Assembly (NCBI GenBank): GCA_025360005.1
Contig: JANYDA010000036.1
Coordinates: 1 to 64,000, forward strand
Origin: Fibrobacteria bacterium
Lineage (GTDB): Bacteria > Fibrobacterota > Fibrobacteria > UBA11236
DNA: 64,000 nt
Direction of reading: 5' to 3'
Below the pieces are notes generated by a model, which was not told the origin of the DNA, did not search any database, and saw only the letters and a list, made by a program, of their open reading frames with translations. Positions 27,552 to 36,587 of the stretch are shown piece after piece; position 1 is the first letter of the stretch, and each line of letters begins with the position of its first letter. Both the position numbers and the translations under genes were made by a program.

Positions 27552-28775
27552 ATGGCTCCGTATCACCTTCAGGCAACGCTGATGCACTTCCGAAATAATC
27601 GGTTCCGCCCCGTTTTGCTCGGTTCGCTTATGCGATTAGGCCTATTGCTGCTGTGCCTGGCCGCCTCGGCGGATGCCATCTATACAGCCGATGCCATAAC
27701 CGCCTTCCGGGTTCCGGACGGGAAAATCGTGGTGGACGGGAAGCCGGAGCTGCTGTGGCGGGCCTTGTCCGCGCAAAACGGAGCCGTTTCAACCCTTTCC
27801 TTCCAAGACTACGCCAAGCTGGTGCTTCTGCAACCGGAGAATGTCCGCAATGCCGATCCTTCCCGCTACGTCAAGAACCCGGTCAATGGCACGGTATCCA
27901 TGCTGGCCGCTTATGACAACGCGGCTTTGTACTTCCTCTTCCTGGTGAAAACCAAAACCGTGGTGAATGCCAAGACCGTATGCCTTACCGCGGATAATCT
28001 TTGGAAGGCGGATGCGCCGGACGTGTTTCTGGACCCCAGCGTTTGGGTGGACGATTCCACTTCCTACCGGAGCTATTTCTCGGCGGACGCGGGCGGTTTG
28101 ATTTTCGGAACTTCGCCGAAAACGATCGAGTTGGCCAAACCCCTTTACGATAAGGATACGCGTTTTTTCTTCCGCAATCGCGCCTCGGCGGACAAATTCC
28201 AGGTGGTGGCTCCTCCATCCGGAGTGCAAGCGGCCTCCTCGCGTCTCACGGCATCGGATACTTCGGCGATGGTCGTGGAGATGAAGATCCCCTACTGGGG
28301 CGGGTTCAGTTCCGCCTATAGTGGAAAAAAATCGGCCTTCATCTCGTGGGGCTTCAACATGTATCCGGATTCACTGTGGGGCAATTGCAACGGGAATCCC
28401 CTCGCCTATCGCTGGGCCAAGCATTATGTGAATTACGATGCCTCGCCGACCCAGCCGCCGGGCTGGCGCAAAAACGACAGCACCCATTACGATCCAACCC
28501 GTTCCTGGGACGGCTGGGGTAAATTCTCGCTTTCCCCGTCGCCGGCGATCGACAGCAACCAATGCCGAAATAGTTCGGGTAACGTCTGGGATCTTCAAGT
28601 CTGGAGGTCTTCCTGCAGCATTGCGACTACAAGCTTACAAACGGCCAGATCCCTTGCCAGGAATCCCAAGCCATGGACTCTGATGGAGCGTGTGGCGGAT
28701 CGGGATTTACGCGGTCGCGCGATTCTCGGCAGACGGATTTTCCCGCGGGCGTATTGGAGCGGGCTGGAGCCGTAA
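27552..28775 (+). CDS. Secreted CBM9-like carbohydrate-binding protein
   Basis: A 407-residue exported protein. A hydrophobic signal (LGLLLLCLAASADA, ~29-42) is followed by one domain resembling family 9 carbohydrate-binding/DOMON-like sandwiches (VPDGKIVVDGKPELLWRA, AAYDNAALYFLFLVKT, WKADAPDVFLDPSVW, VVEMKIPYWG). Such domains bind sugars or heme; no catalytic residues are evident. The tail (~375-407) contains DLRGRAILG and may be a degenerate form of the local C-terminal module. Codons after ~345 look less regular, so a late frameshift is possible. An ATG at 27630 would give a more standard signal peptide. A terminator follows. Confidence 0.65.
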   Translation: MAPYHLQATLMHFRNNRFRPVLLGSLMRLGLLLLCLAASADAIYTADAITAFRVPDGKIVVDGKPELLWRALSAQNGAVSTLSFQDYAKLVLLQPENVRNADPSRYVKNPVNGTVSMLAAYDNAALYFLFLVKTKTVVNAKTVCLTADNLWKADAPDVFLDPSVWVDDSTSYRSYFSADAGGLIFGTSPKTIELAKPLYDKDTRFFFRNRASADKFQVVAPPSGVQAASSRLTASDTSAMVVEMKIPYWGGFSSAYSGKKSAFISWGFNMYPDSLWGNCNGNPLAYRWAKHYVNYDASPTQPPGWRKNDSTHYDPTRSWDGWGKFSLSPSPAIDSNQCRNSSGNVWDLQVWRSSCSIATTSLQTARSLARNPKPWTLMERVADRDLRGRAILGRRIFPRAYWSGLEP

Positions 28776-28813
28776 GCAAGGTCGGCCATTGGCGGTCGCG
28801 ATTGCGGATCATG

Positions 28814-28846
28814 AAAAAAGCCGATCTCCCGGGAGGTCGGCTTTTT
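28814..28846. terminator. Bidirectional intrinsic terminator
   Basis: AAAAAGCCGA (28815-28824) pairs with TCGGCTTTTT (28836-28845) around a CTCCCGGGAG core, giving A-runs on one side and T-runs on the other. It lies between the convergent CBM9-like and ferredoxin genes and can serve both. Confidence 0.85.
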
Positions 28847-28908
28847 CGCTTCTTATTGATGGGAACCGGGGCGGTGCCGCGATTCCCATTCCGGCTTCCG
28901 CCGAAAAA

Positions 28909-29136
28909 TCACATGGGATTGTCGCGCTTGCCGCTCCCATCGTATTCGATGGCGATGGTGCCTACGGGGCAACCTTCTGCCGCTTCCACGATTTCGTCCG
29001 TCAGCTCCAGCTTGGGGGAATTCTTGACGACCATCTTTTCGGGGACTTCAAAGACTTCCGGGCAGGTGGCCTCGCAAGCACCGCACATGGTGCACTCATT
29101 CTCGCTCTCGTCCAACCAAACTTTAGTAACGGCCAT
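28909..29136 (-). CDS. Small single-cluster ferredoxin
   Basis: A 75-residue soluble electron carrier. Cys15, Cys18, Cys21 and Cys25 (CTMCGACEATCP) with Cys56 (EGCPVGTI) fit a monocluster 4Fe-4S or 3Fe-4S ferredoxin rather than the two-cluster type. The acidic composition suits a redox partner. The ATG at 29136 is preceded by GAGGAA; a longer frame upstream lacks this support. It is a monocistronic gene divergent from argC, so its partner enzyme is not visible here. Confidence 0.88.
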   Translation of the reverse strand: MAVTKVWLDESENECTMCGACEATCPEVFEVPEKMVVKNSPKLELTDEIVEAAEGCPVGTIAIEYDGSGKRDNPM

Positions 29137-29415
29137 TTCCTCAAACTCCTGTGCTGCTGGGGATATTCTACATCCCGGCTGCCGAAACGGCACGGATTGC
29201 CGGACCGGTAGTAAAAGCGCCCAATCTTGGATGCGTGTTGTATTGGATAAAGAAGATACTAGGCGCCCGGCCCTTTGGCAAGAGGCTCCGCAGGCCCGTC
29301 GAGGGATCTAAGTCCTGCCAGGGCTGGGACTTATTTCGGTTGTCGTCGGGAGAATCTGCGCCGGCGCTACAAACCCCGGTGCCTCCTTGCTATTTTTGGC
29401 CTTTGCAAGGGAAAC

Positions 29416-30447
29416 ATGGAAATCGAAATCGGAATTCTTGGAGCTACGGGATTCACCGGCAATGAACTGGTGGGCTTGCTGCTAAGGCATCCGCAGGCGA
29501 AAATCGCATGGTTGAGCTCCGAATCCCAACCCGGAACGGCTTACGGTAAGGTCTATCCGCAATACCAGGGCAGGCTTAATCCCGCCATCGAAAAGATGCG
29601 CAGCTTCGAGGAAGTGAAGGCAACCCGACCGGACGTGGTGTTCTCCTGTCTGCCGCACGGGGCTTCCGCGGAATGCGCCGCGCCCTTTCTGGCCAACGGC
29701 AAAACCATCGTCATCGATTTGTCCGCGGACTTCCGCCTCAAGGACGCCCAGGCCTATGCCGAAGCGTACGCGCATACCCATCCCCTGCCGGACCTGCTGG
29801 CGCAAAGCCGTTATGGTCTCTGCGAAATCCACGACGAGGCCATCAAGGGCGCGCGTCTGATAGCGAATCCCGGGTGTTACCCCACCTCCGCCTTGCTGCC
29901 GCTCTTCCCCTTGATCAGGGACGGCGTGGTTTCGCCGGACGGCATCATCATCGATTCCAAATCGGGGGTTTCCGGAGCGGGCAAGAAAGCCACCGAGACT
30001 ACCCATTACGTTTTCGCCAACGAAAGCGTTTTGGCCTACGGCGTGGGCGACAAGCACCGGCATCGCTGGGAGATCATCGAGCAGCTTTCCCTGGCCGCGG
30101 GCCGCAAGGTGGATCTGCTTTTCACGGCGCATCTGATTCCCATGGAGCGGGGCATCCTTTCCACCATCTATTGCGACCTGGCCGCCGGCAAGGACGCGGC
30201 CGCCGCGGACGCATGCCTCAAGAGGCAATATTCCGGATCCGATTTCGTGAAGCTGCGCGAGGATTTCCCCCGCACGGGCGACGTGAAACATTCCAACCTG
30301 TGCCATATCAAGACCTACCAGCCCGCGGGAAGCCGCAAGCTTATCATCGTGTCCGTGATCGACAATATGGTAAAGGGCGCCTCCGGCCAGGCTTTGCAGA
30401 ACATGAACCTGGCCCTTGGGCTGCCCGCCGCGCTCGGGCTGGCCTGA
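29416..30447 (+). CDS. argC: N-acetyl-gamma-glutamyl-phosphate reductase
   Basis: A 343-residue cytoplasmic NADPH enzyme, the third step of arginine synthesis. The Rossmann start is GILGATGFTGNELVGLLLRHP and the catalytic cysteine is Cys154 in NPGCYPTSALL. SGVSGAGKKATE and HRHRWEIIEQL also fit the family. The ATG at 29416 has AAGGG upstream. It is the first gene of an arginine cluster and is followed by argB after 15 bases. Confidence 0.96.
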   Translation: MEIEIGILGATGFTGNELVGLLLRHPQAKIAWLSSESQPGTAYGKVYPQYQGRLNPAIEKMRSFEEVKATRPDVVFSCLPHGASAECAAPFLANGKTIVIDLSADFRLKDAQAYAEAYAHTHPLPDLLAQSRYGLCEIHDEAIKGARLIANPGCYPTSALLPLFPLIRDGVVSPDGIIIDSKSGVSGAGKKATETTHYVFANESVLAYGVGDKHRHRWEIIEQLSLAAGRKVDLLFTAHLIPMERGILSTIYCDLAAGKDAAAADACLKRQYSGSDFVKLREDFPRTGDVKHSNLCHIKTYQPAGSRKLIIVSVIDNMVKGASGQALQNMNLALGLPAALGLA

Positions 30448-30462
30448 TATAGGTCGCGCGCC

Positions 30463-31314
30463 ATGCCCACGGCTTCTGCGGCAGCCAAGCTGCGCCCCAT
30501 CGTCGTCAAAATCGGCGGCTCCATGATGGATGACGAGGCGGCCTTGCGCGCGTTGTGCGCCTCGCTCGCGGGTCTGAGGAGATCCCCGCCCGTATCGCCT
30601 GCGTTACCCTCCGGAACAGTCACCCTATCGGCTTTTCCGGCGCCCCTGGTGCTCGTGCACGGCGGCGGCAAGGATATCAACCGCCATCTGGCCTGGTTGC
30701 AGGAAGAGCCCGTCTTCCGGGACGGCTTGCGCGTGACCAGCATGGCCGCGCTCAAAGTGGTGGAAATGACCTTGAGCGGATTCGTGAACAAGAAGCTGGT
30801 AGGCCTGTTGAACTCGGAAGGCGGAAGCGCGGCGGGCCTGAGCGGCGTGGACGGCCCCACCTTCATCTGCGAAAAGATTTCCGACGCGCTGGGGCAGGTG
30901 GGACGCATCACGGAAACGCGCCCGGAACTGGTCCATGCCCTATTGGCGGGAGGTTTCCTGCCGGTGGTCTCCCCCATCTCGGTGGATGCGAAGCAGGCGC
31001 ATTACAACGTGAACGCGGACGATGCGGCCGCGGCCCTGGCGAGCGCGCTGGGCGCGGAAAAACTCATCTTCGTTTCGGACGTGGAAGGCGTACGCGGCGC
31101 GGACGGCGCGCGCATCCCGGAACTGGACGGCATGGGCGTCGCCCGCCTGATCGCGGACGGCGTCGCCAGCGGCGGCATGATCCCCAAGCTTAACTCCTGC
31201 CTGGCCGCGGTGGCGGGCGGCATCGGGCAAGTGCATATCTGCGGCTGGGCCGGCCCGGAAGCCTTCGCGGCGCAAGCGCGCGGCGAAGGGAATACGGGGA
31301 CGATCATACGGTAA
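30463..31314 (+). CDS. argB: Acetylglutamate kinase
   Basis: A 283-residue amino-acid kinase that phosphorylates N-acetylglutamate. Key segments are VVKIGGSMMDD, LVHGGGKDINRHL, YNVNADDAAAALASALGAEKLIFVSDVEGV and GGMIPKLNSCLAAV. Between the first strand-helix unit and the LVHGGG motif there is an extra ~20-residue Pro/Ser/Ala-rich stretch (RSPPVSPALPSGT...) not usual in ArgB; it looks like a short in-frame insertion. It follows argC in the same operon. Confidence 0.93.
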   Translation: MPTASAAAKLRPIVVKIGGSMMDDEAALRALCASLAGLRRSPPVSPALPSGTVTLSAFPAPLVLVHGGGKDINRHLAWLQEEPVFRDGLRVTSMAALKVVEMTLSGFVNKKLVGLLNSEGGSAAGLSGVDGPTFICEKISDALGQVGRITETRPELVHALLAGGFLPVVSPISVDAKQAHYNVNADDAAAALASALGAEKLIFVSDVEGVRGADGARIPELDGMGVARLIADGVASGGMIPKLNSCLAAVAGGIGQVHICGWAGPEAFAAQARGEGNTGTIIR

Positions 31315-31340
31315 AGGCAGTACAAGAGAAGATTTTGCAA

Positions 31341-31442
31341 TTTGCAAATTGAAAATTGAAAGTCGGAAAAATCCGCGGCCGTGCGCATCGAAGCATTGGA
31401 CTATCTCTTCCAATTTGCATATTTCAATTTTCAATTTGCAAA
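31341..31442. repeat. AT-rich perfect 21-bp inverted repeat between argB and argD
   Basis: Left arm 31341-31361 and right arm 31422-31442 are exact reverse complements over 21 bases, separated by 60 bases. The left side also carries a 14-base palindrome, CAATTTGCAAATTG (31338-31351). The composition differs sharply from the GC-rich genes around it. The right arm ends about ten bases before the argD start codon, so a folded transcript could affect argD translation or mRNA stability. Confidence 0.85.
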
Positions 31443-31452
31443 GTTGGTTTTT

Positions 31453-32622
31453 ATGAGCGAGCACCTCCTCCACAACTACGGCCCCCGCGGCCTCACCATC
31501 GCGCGCGGCCAGGGCAGCTGGGTATGGGACGCGGAGGGCAACCGGTACCTGGATTGCGTGTCCGGCGTGGCCGTGAACGCATTCGGACATCTGCATCCGC
31601 CCGTCGTGGCGGCCATCCGGGGGCAACTCGAAAGTTACCTGCACGCCAGCAACCTGTACCTGATGGAGCCGCAGGTCCGCCTGGCGGAGGCATTGTGCGG
31701 CGCCATGGGCATGGATAAGGCTTTCTTCTGCAACAGCGGGACGGAAGCCAATGAAGGCGCCATCAAGTTCGCCCGGCGGCATTGGCTGGAAAAGGGCGCG
31801 GCCGGAAAACTCCGCATCCTGTCCTTCGCGTCCTCTTTCCACGGGCGCACCTACGCTTCCATGGCGGCCACGGGCCAGGAAAAGATCCGCACCGGGTTCG
31901 GCCCGCTCCCGGAAGGCTTCCAGGTCGTTCCCGTCAACGACGTCGCCGCCTTGCGCGCGGCCGTGGGGCCGGAAACCGCCGCCATCATTTTCGAACCCAT
32001 CCTGGCCGAAGGCGGAATCATCCCCTTGTCCGGGGAAATCGCGGCCGAGCTGATACTGGCGCAGGCCCAAGGCGCGCTCCTCATCGCCGATGAAATCCAG
32101 ACGGGGCTGGGACGCACGGGAGAGATGCTGGGCGCGCACGCGCTGGGACTGCGGCCGGATCTGATCACCTTGGCCAAGCCTTTGGGCGGCGGGCTCCCAT
32201 TGGGCGCGGTACTGATGCGGGAGGATATCGCCAAATCCATCCACGTGGGCGATCATGGATCCACCTTCGGCGGAAATCCCGTGGCCTGCGCCGCCGGCCT
32301 GGCGGTGTTGGCCGAACTGCAGCGCGAGGGTTTCCTGGAATCCGTGCGGACCCGGGCGGGGGGATTGCGCAAGCGGTTGGAAGATCTGATGCGGCGCAAA
32401 TCCGCCCAAGGCATCGCCTGCGGCCCGGTGGTGGGCAAGGGTTTCCTTACCGGATTCCGCTATGGCGGCGATTTGGAGGCCTTGCAGAAGGCTTGCCGCG
32501 GCAATGGCCTGTTGGTGCATCGCGCCGGCCAGGACGTGGTGCGGCTGCTGCCGCCTTTGAATCTTTCCGAAGGGGAAATCGGCGAGCTGATTGACCGTTT
32601 GGATCGCTCCATGCTAAAATAA
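31453..32622 (+). CDS. argD: Acetylornithine aminotransferase
   Basis: A 389-residue PLP-dependent class-III aminotransferase. Family motifs include NYGPRGLTIARGQGSWVWD, FCNSGTEANEGAIKFAR, LIADEIQTGLGRTG and LAKPLGGGLPLGAV, in which Lys242 should bind PLP; STFGGNPVACAA follows. It likely serves arginine synthesis, although such enzymes often also act in lysine synthesis. I chose the ATG at 31453 because the frame upstream runs through the AT-rich inverted repeat. No strong ribosome-binding site precedes it. Confidence 0.94.
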   Translation: MSEHLLHNYGPRGLTIARGQGSWVWDAEGNRYLDCVSGVAVNAFGHLHPPVVAAIRGQLESYLHASNLYLMEPQVRLAEALCGAMGMDKAFFCNSGTEANEGAIKFARRHWLEKGAAGKLRILSFASSFHGRTYASMAATGQEKIRTGFGPLPEGFQVVPVNDVAALRAAVGPETAAIIFEPILAEGGIIPLSGEIAAELILAQAQGALLIADEIQTGLGRTGEMLGAHALGLRPDLITLAKPLGGGLPLGAVLMREDIAKSIHVGDHGSTFGGNPVACAAGLAVLAELQREGFLESVRTRAGGLRKRLEDLMRRKSAQGIACGPVVGKGFLTGFRYGGDLEALQKACRGNGLLVHRAGQDVVRLLPPLNLSEGEIGELIDRLDRSMLK

Positions 32623-32648
32623 GGCGTACCGCACCCGAGAGGGGATCC

Positions 32649-33134
32649 GTGGCGTCCAAGCTTTTCAAAAAAATCGTCCGCGCCTATGCAGCCGGGGAAA
32701 TCATTTTCGAACAGGGCTCGGAAGTGGACGGCATCTACAGCGTGCAATCGGGCCGCGTCTCCGTGTACAAATCCAAGCCCACGCCCCAAGGCCCGGCGGA
32801 AATCGAACTGGTGCAGTTGGGCCCGGGCAGCATGTTTGGCGAAATGGGAATGCTCGATCAGACCACCCGCGACGCTTCGGTAAAGGCCGTGGAGTTCACG
32901 GAGGTCCTTATCATCACCAAGGACATGTTCGAGAACCAGATGACCTTGCTGCCGCCCTGGATCGTCAACTTCATCAAAATCCTGATCAGCCGCTTACGCG
33001 CGACCAACAACAAGCTGGCCTCCGCCATCCAGCTGTTGGAAGCCAACGGGCTGAAGCTGGATGAACGCGCGCCCGGCGATGCGGCGGCGAATCCCTTGCC
33101 CAACGAAAAAGCCGGGGGAAAGCCCGCGGCTTAG
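32649..33134 (+). CDS. Stand-alone cyclic-nucleotide-binding-domain protein
   Basis: A 161-residue protein made of one cNMP-binding beta-barrel ([24 protein letters not shown], then [23 protein letters not shown]) plus a C-terminal helix region ([19 protein letters not shown]). There is no DNA-binding helix-turn-helix, unlike CRP/FNR regulators, so it probably acts by protein contact. The phosphate-binding cassette ([14 protein letters not shown]) departs from the usual GExALxxxxxRxA form, so the ligand is uncertain. The start is a GTG at 32649 with GAGAGGGG upstream. It lies 26 bases after argD, where argF might be expected. Confidence 0.85.
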   Translation: MASKLFKKIVRAYAAGEIIFEQGSEVDGIYSVQSGRVSVYKSKPTPQGPAEIELVQLGPGSMFGEMGMLDQTTRDASVKAVEFTEVLIITKDMFENQMTLLPPWIVNFIKILISRLRATNNKLASAIQLLEANGLKLDERAPGDAAANPLPNEKAGGKPAA

Positions 33135-33238
33135 GCAAACGTTTCACCGCTCGCGCCTCCCCGGCCGATCTTCGTCCCATTACTACATTTGACCCCTTAA
33201 GCGAGCGTCCGGACTTACCGGCCGCGATGAAAGGGATT

Positions 33239-34507
33239 ATGGCGAAGCAGAGCGCAAAAGCGTCCGCACAAGGCGGAAAAGGTGGAAAACAAAAAGTGGT
33301 GTTGGCCTATTCCGGGGGATTGGATACCTCCGTGATCATTCCCTGGCTGATAGAGAATTACGACGTGGAAGTGATCGCCTTCGCTGCCGATATCGGGCAG
33401 GGCAAGATCGAAACCGATCCGCTCAAGAAAAAAGCGGTCATGACGGGCGCTTCCAAGTGCTACGTGCTGGATCTGAAAAAGGAATTCCTGGAAGAATACG
33501 CCTGGCCGGTGCTCAAGGCCGGGGCGCGCTACGAAGGCCAGTACCTGCTGGGAACCTCCATGGCCCGACCGCTCATCGCCAAGCACCAGGTTCTCATCGC
33601 CGAGAAGGAAGGCGCCTTCGCCGTGTCCCATGGCGCCACCGGCAAGGGCAACGATCAGGTCCGCTTTGAGCTGACCTATATGGCGATGAACCCGCGCCTC
33701 AAGATCATCGCGCCCTGGAAGGATCCCAAGTGGAAGATCCGCTCGCGCGAAGACGCCATCGAATACGCGGAGGCGCGCAACATCCCGCTGACGGTATCCA
33801 AAAAGAAAATCTATTCCGAGGATGGCAATCTCTGGCATCTCTCGCACGAAGGCGGATCGCTGGAGCATCCCGAACAGGAGCATGGTTGGGACATGCTGCG
33901 CCTGACCACGCCGCCCGAGAAGGCGCCGAACACTCCCGGTTATGTCGAGATCGAATTCGCGAAGGGCATCCCCGTGGGCCTGGACGGCAAACGCCTGGGC
34001 GCGGTGGAGTTGCTGGAGAAGTTGAACGAGCTGGGCGGCAAGCATGGCTGCGGCCTGGTGGACATGGTGGAGAACCGCCTGGTGGGCATGAAGTCCCGCG
34101 GCGTGTACGAAACCCCGGGCGGAACCCTGCTCTACCGGGCGCACGAGTTCCTGGAACAATTGACCTTGGATCGCGACACGCTCCTCTACAAACTTTCCAT
34201 CGGCCAGAAATACGCGCAGATGGTGTACGACGGCCTGTGGTTCACGCCCTTGCGCCAGTCCCTGGACGCCTTTATCGACAAGACGCAGGAAGTGGTGACC
34301 GGCAGGGTGACCCTCAAGCTCTACAAGGGCAACGCCAGCCTGGCCAAGATGGACAGCCCGTTTTCGCTGTACGATCCGGGACTGGGCGGCTTTTCGGACG
34401 TGGATACCTACAACCAGCAGGATGCGACCGGGTTCATCAAGTGCCTGGGTCTGCCCATGAAGATGCGGGCCTTGCTGCTGGGCAAGAAAAGCAACGTCCG
34501 GATCTGA
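33239..34507 (+). CDS. argG: Argininosuccinate synthase
   Basis: A 422-residue ATP-dependent enzyme joining citrulline and aspartate. The N-type PPi-loop is [51 protein letters not shown] and [10 protein letters not shown] are characteristic. The ATG at 33239 has AAAGGG immediately upstream; an earlier ATG at 33227 is possible. A Lys/Gly-rich N-terminal extension of about 15 residues precedes the catalytic core. It is the last recognised arginine gene; argF and argH are not in the window. Confidence 0.95.
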   Translation: MAKQSAKASAQGGKGGKQKVVLAYSGGLDTSVIIPWLIENYDVEVIAFAADIGQGKIETDPLKKKAVMTGASKCYVLDLKKEFLEEYAWPVLKAGARYEGQYLLGTSMARPLIAKHQVLIAEKEGAFAVSHGATGKGNDQVRFELTYMAMNPRLKIIAPWKDPKWKIRSREDAIEYAEARNIPLTVSKKKIYSEDGNLWHLSHEGGSLEHPEQEHGWDMLRLTTPPEKAPNTPGYVEIEFAKGIPVGLDGKRLGAVELLEKLNELGGKHGCGLVDMVENRLVGMKSRGVYETPGGTLLYRAHEFLEQLTLDRDTLLYKLSIGQKYAQMVYDGLWFTPLRQSLDAFIDKTQEVVTGRVTLKLYKGNASLAKMDSPFSLYDPGLGGFSDVDTYNQQDATGFIKCLGLPMKMRALLLGKKSNVRI

Positions 34508-34582
34508 GCCAGATGCGCCCCGGTAACTCGAGCGATACCCCCTTGCGTTCCATCCGGAACGCGAGCGGGGGGCCTGGGTAAC

Positions 34583-35332
34583 ATGGCGGATACGGCAGCT
34601 CCGCAACCGGCCGTTCCCGCCGCGCTGCCCCGGGTGGGCGTGATCCTGCCCGCAGGCGGCAAGGGCCTCCGCACCGGCGGCGCCCAGCCCAAGCAATTCC
34701 TGGAATTGGTTTCCGGCAGGCGCGTGCTGGATTATGCCGTGGCGGCTTTCGGGGGCATGGACTGCGTGCGGTCCATCGCCTTGGTGCTCCCGCGCGAGAG
34801 CATGCCGGATTTTTCCGCCTTGACACGGGCCTTTCCCAAGGTGACTCTCGTGGAAGGCGGGAACGAGCGCTGGATATCCGTGCGCAACGGCTTCCGGGCC
34901 CTGGATCCGGGTTTACCATATATCCTGGTGCACGACGTGGCCCGCCCGTTCGTGTCCGCCGCCGTGATCCGGCGCTGCCTGGAAGCGGCGCGCCCGGACG
35001 CTTGCGTGATAGCGGCCCTTCCGGCTTCCGATACCATCAAGGAGGTCTCCGGATCCGTGGTGCGGCGAACCCTGGATCGGACGAAGCTGATCCAGGTACA
35101 GACGCCGCAGGTATTCCCCCGTTCGGTATTGGAAGCGGTTTACGCGGGAATGGAGGACGCGGGCGGCGGCGTTCCCACCGATGAAGCCATGATGGCCGAG
35201 GCCGCGGGTTGCCGGGTGCGCTGGGTGCGCGGCGGCGATTGCAACCGCAAGATCACCGGGGCCGCGGACGTGGCCTGGGCGCGATGGATGGCGGGCCGGC
35301 TGGCCGCGGGCGAAACGATCGAGGACGCTTAG
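34583..35332 (+). CDS. ispD: 2-C-methyl-D-erythritol 4-phosphate cytidylyltransferase
   Basis: A 249-residue enzyme of the non-mevalonate isoprenoid pathway. The nucleotide-binding start VGVILPAGGKGLRTGGAQPKQ, the HDVARPFVS motif and TPQVFPRSVLEAVYAG fit IspD. It is followed 16 bases later by ispF, a common pairing. The two likely form one transcript. Confidence 0.93.
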   Translation: MADTAAPQPAVPAALPRVGVILPAGGKGLRTGGAQPKQFLELVSGRRVLDYAVAAFGGMDCVRSIALVLPRESMPDFSALTRAFPKVTLVEGGNERWISVRNGFRALDPGLPYILVHDVARPFVSAAVIRRCLEAARPDACVIAALPASDTIKEVSGSVVRRTLDRTKLIQVQTPQVFPRSVLEAVYAGMEDAGGGVPTDEAMMAEAAGCRVRWVRGGDCNRKITGAADVAWARWMAGRLAAGETIEDA

Positions 35333-35348
35333 TTCCGGGAAGGGCGAT

Positions 35349-35840
35349 ATGTTCAAAGTGGGAATCGGACAGGACAGCCATCGCATCCAGGAACCCGCCG
35401 CGGGCAAGGCCCTGGTGCTGGGCGGAGTGGTTTTGCGGGAGGCCTACGCCCTGGAGGGCAACAGCGATTCCGACGTGGTGCTGCACGCGGTGACCAACGC
35501 CATATCCGGCGTCACGGGCAAGCCGATATTGGGCCCGGTGGCGGACGGCATGTGCAAGGCGGGAGTCACCGACAGTTCGGCATACCTGCAGAAGGCCCTG
35601 GAGGATCTTGACGCCATCGGCTACCGTCTCACCCATGTTTCCGTAACCTTGGAGTGTCGCCGCCCCAAGATCCTTCCGGTGCTGGGGGCCATGACCGCGC
35701 GGGTGGCCGAGCTGACCGGGCTCATGCCCGAAGACGTGGGCATCACCGCCACTTCCGGGGAAGGGCTGACCGATTTCGGGAAAGGTTTGGGAATCCAGGC
35801 TTTCGCCTGTGTTTCGACGGTCACTAACAATTTGGGTTAG
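35349..35840 (+). CDS. ispF: 2-C-methyl-D-erythritol 2,4-cyclodiphosphate synthase
   Basis: A 163-residue enzyme acting two steps after IspD. Asp9 and His11 (GQDSHR) and the His of SDVVLHAVTNAI should bind the metal. The usual loop GDIGxxFPDTD is replaced by a different sequence (TGKPILGPVADGM), and the C-terminal loop reads TATSGEGLTDFGKGLGI, so it is a divergent member. GGAAGGG precedes the ATG. Its position after ispD strongly supports the call. Confidence 0.86.
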   Translation: MFKVGIGQDSHRIQEPAAGKALVLGGVVLREAYALEGNSDSDVVLHAVTNAISGVTGKPILGPVADGMCKAGVTDSSAYLQKALEDLDAIGYRLTHVSVTLECRRPKILPVLGAMTARVAELTGLMPEDVGITATSGEGLTDFGKGLGIQAFACVSTVTNNLG

Positions 35841-35860
35841 GTCTTACGCAACTCTTTTTA

Positions 35861-36490
35861 TTATCCCGAGTGCAGAAACCGGAATCTGACGCCGCCCACT
35901 TCGATCTCATCGCCGTCCTTGAGGCGCGCCGAGTTCACTTCTTCGCCGTTCAATTTGATGTGGGAGAAGCGTTTGACCAGCAGGTTGATGACCCAGACCG
36001 TGCCTTTGCGATCGATGCTGGCGAATTGCTTGCCGATCATGAGGCCGGGGATGTGGATATCGTCGCTGCTGCTGTTGCCGAAGTAGGTGGTTTCCTTGAC
36101 CAGGGGGACGGATTTCCCCGATTCGATGGCCTCGAGGAGGGGTTCCCGCCCATGGCCGAGGGGCGCCGAGGCCGGCATGGGCGCTTCCCGCAGGCGGCTT
36201 TCTTCCAGGTATTCCAGGGCATGCTGGCCGATGGTGATGACATCGTTGGACTTGAGCAGGCATTTGTGGACGCGTTTTTTATTGACGTAGGTGCCGTTGA
36301 GGCTTTGCAGGTCCTCGAGAATGAAGACTTTTTCCTCGATATCGCCGATGATGAAGGCGTGATTGCGGGAGATGCCCAGGTTTTCGATGCAGATGGGATG
36401 GGCGGGAAGGCGACCGATGGTGTTGAACCCCGGCCTGAGCTGGGCTTCGCCCAGGATTTGATTCTGATATCGGATGACGATTTTCGCCAT
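35861..36490 (-). CDS. Tandem FHA-domain protein
   Basis: A 209-residue cytoplasmic protein with two forkhead-associated domains. The first (~1-105) has the phosphothreonine-binding residues GR (26-27), SRNH (41-44) and NGTYVN. The second (~125-205) keeps the fold pattern (TTYFGNSSSDDIHI, HIKLNGEEV) but lacks the SxxH motif, so it may not bind phosphopeptides. No kinase gene is nearby. The ATG at 36490 starts just before the first strand; a longer upstream frame overlaps the divergent gene's promoter region. Confidence 0.86.
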   Translation of the reverse strand: MAKIVIRYQNQILGEAQLRPGFNTIGRLPAHPICIENLGISRNHAFIIGDIEEKVFILEDLQSLNGTYVNKKRVHKCLLKSNDVITIGQHALEYLEESRLREAPMPASAPLGHGREPLLEAIESGKSVPLVKETTYFGNSSSDDIHIPGLMIGKQFASIDRKGTVWVINLLVKRFSHIKLNGEEVNSARLKDGDEIEVGGVRFRFLHSG

Positions 36491-36587
36491 GATTGCGACC
36501 CGAAAATAACCCCGGACCCCGGTTTTGCCAAGCCATGCTGGAGCCCCGGGGCCATTAATGCTAGTATTGTGGTATTCCAAACCCATT

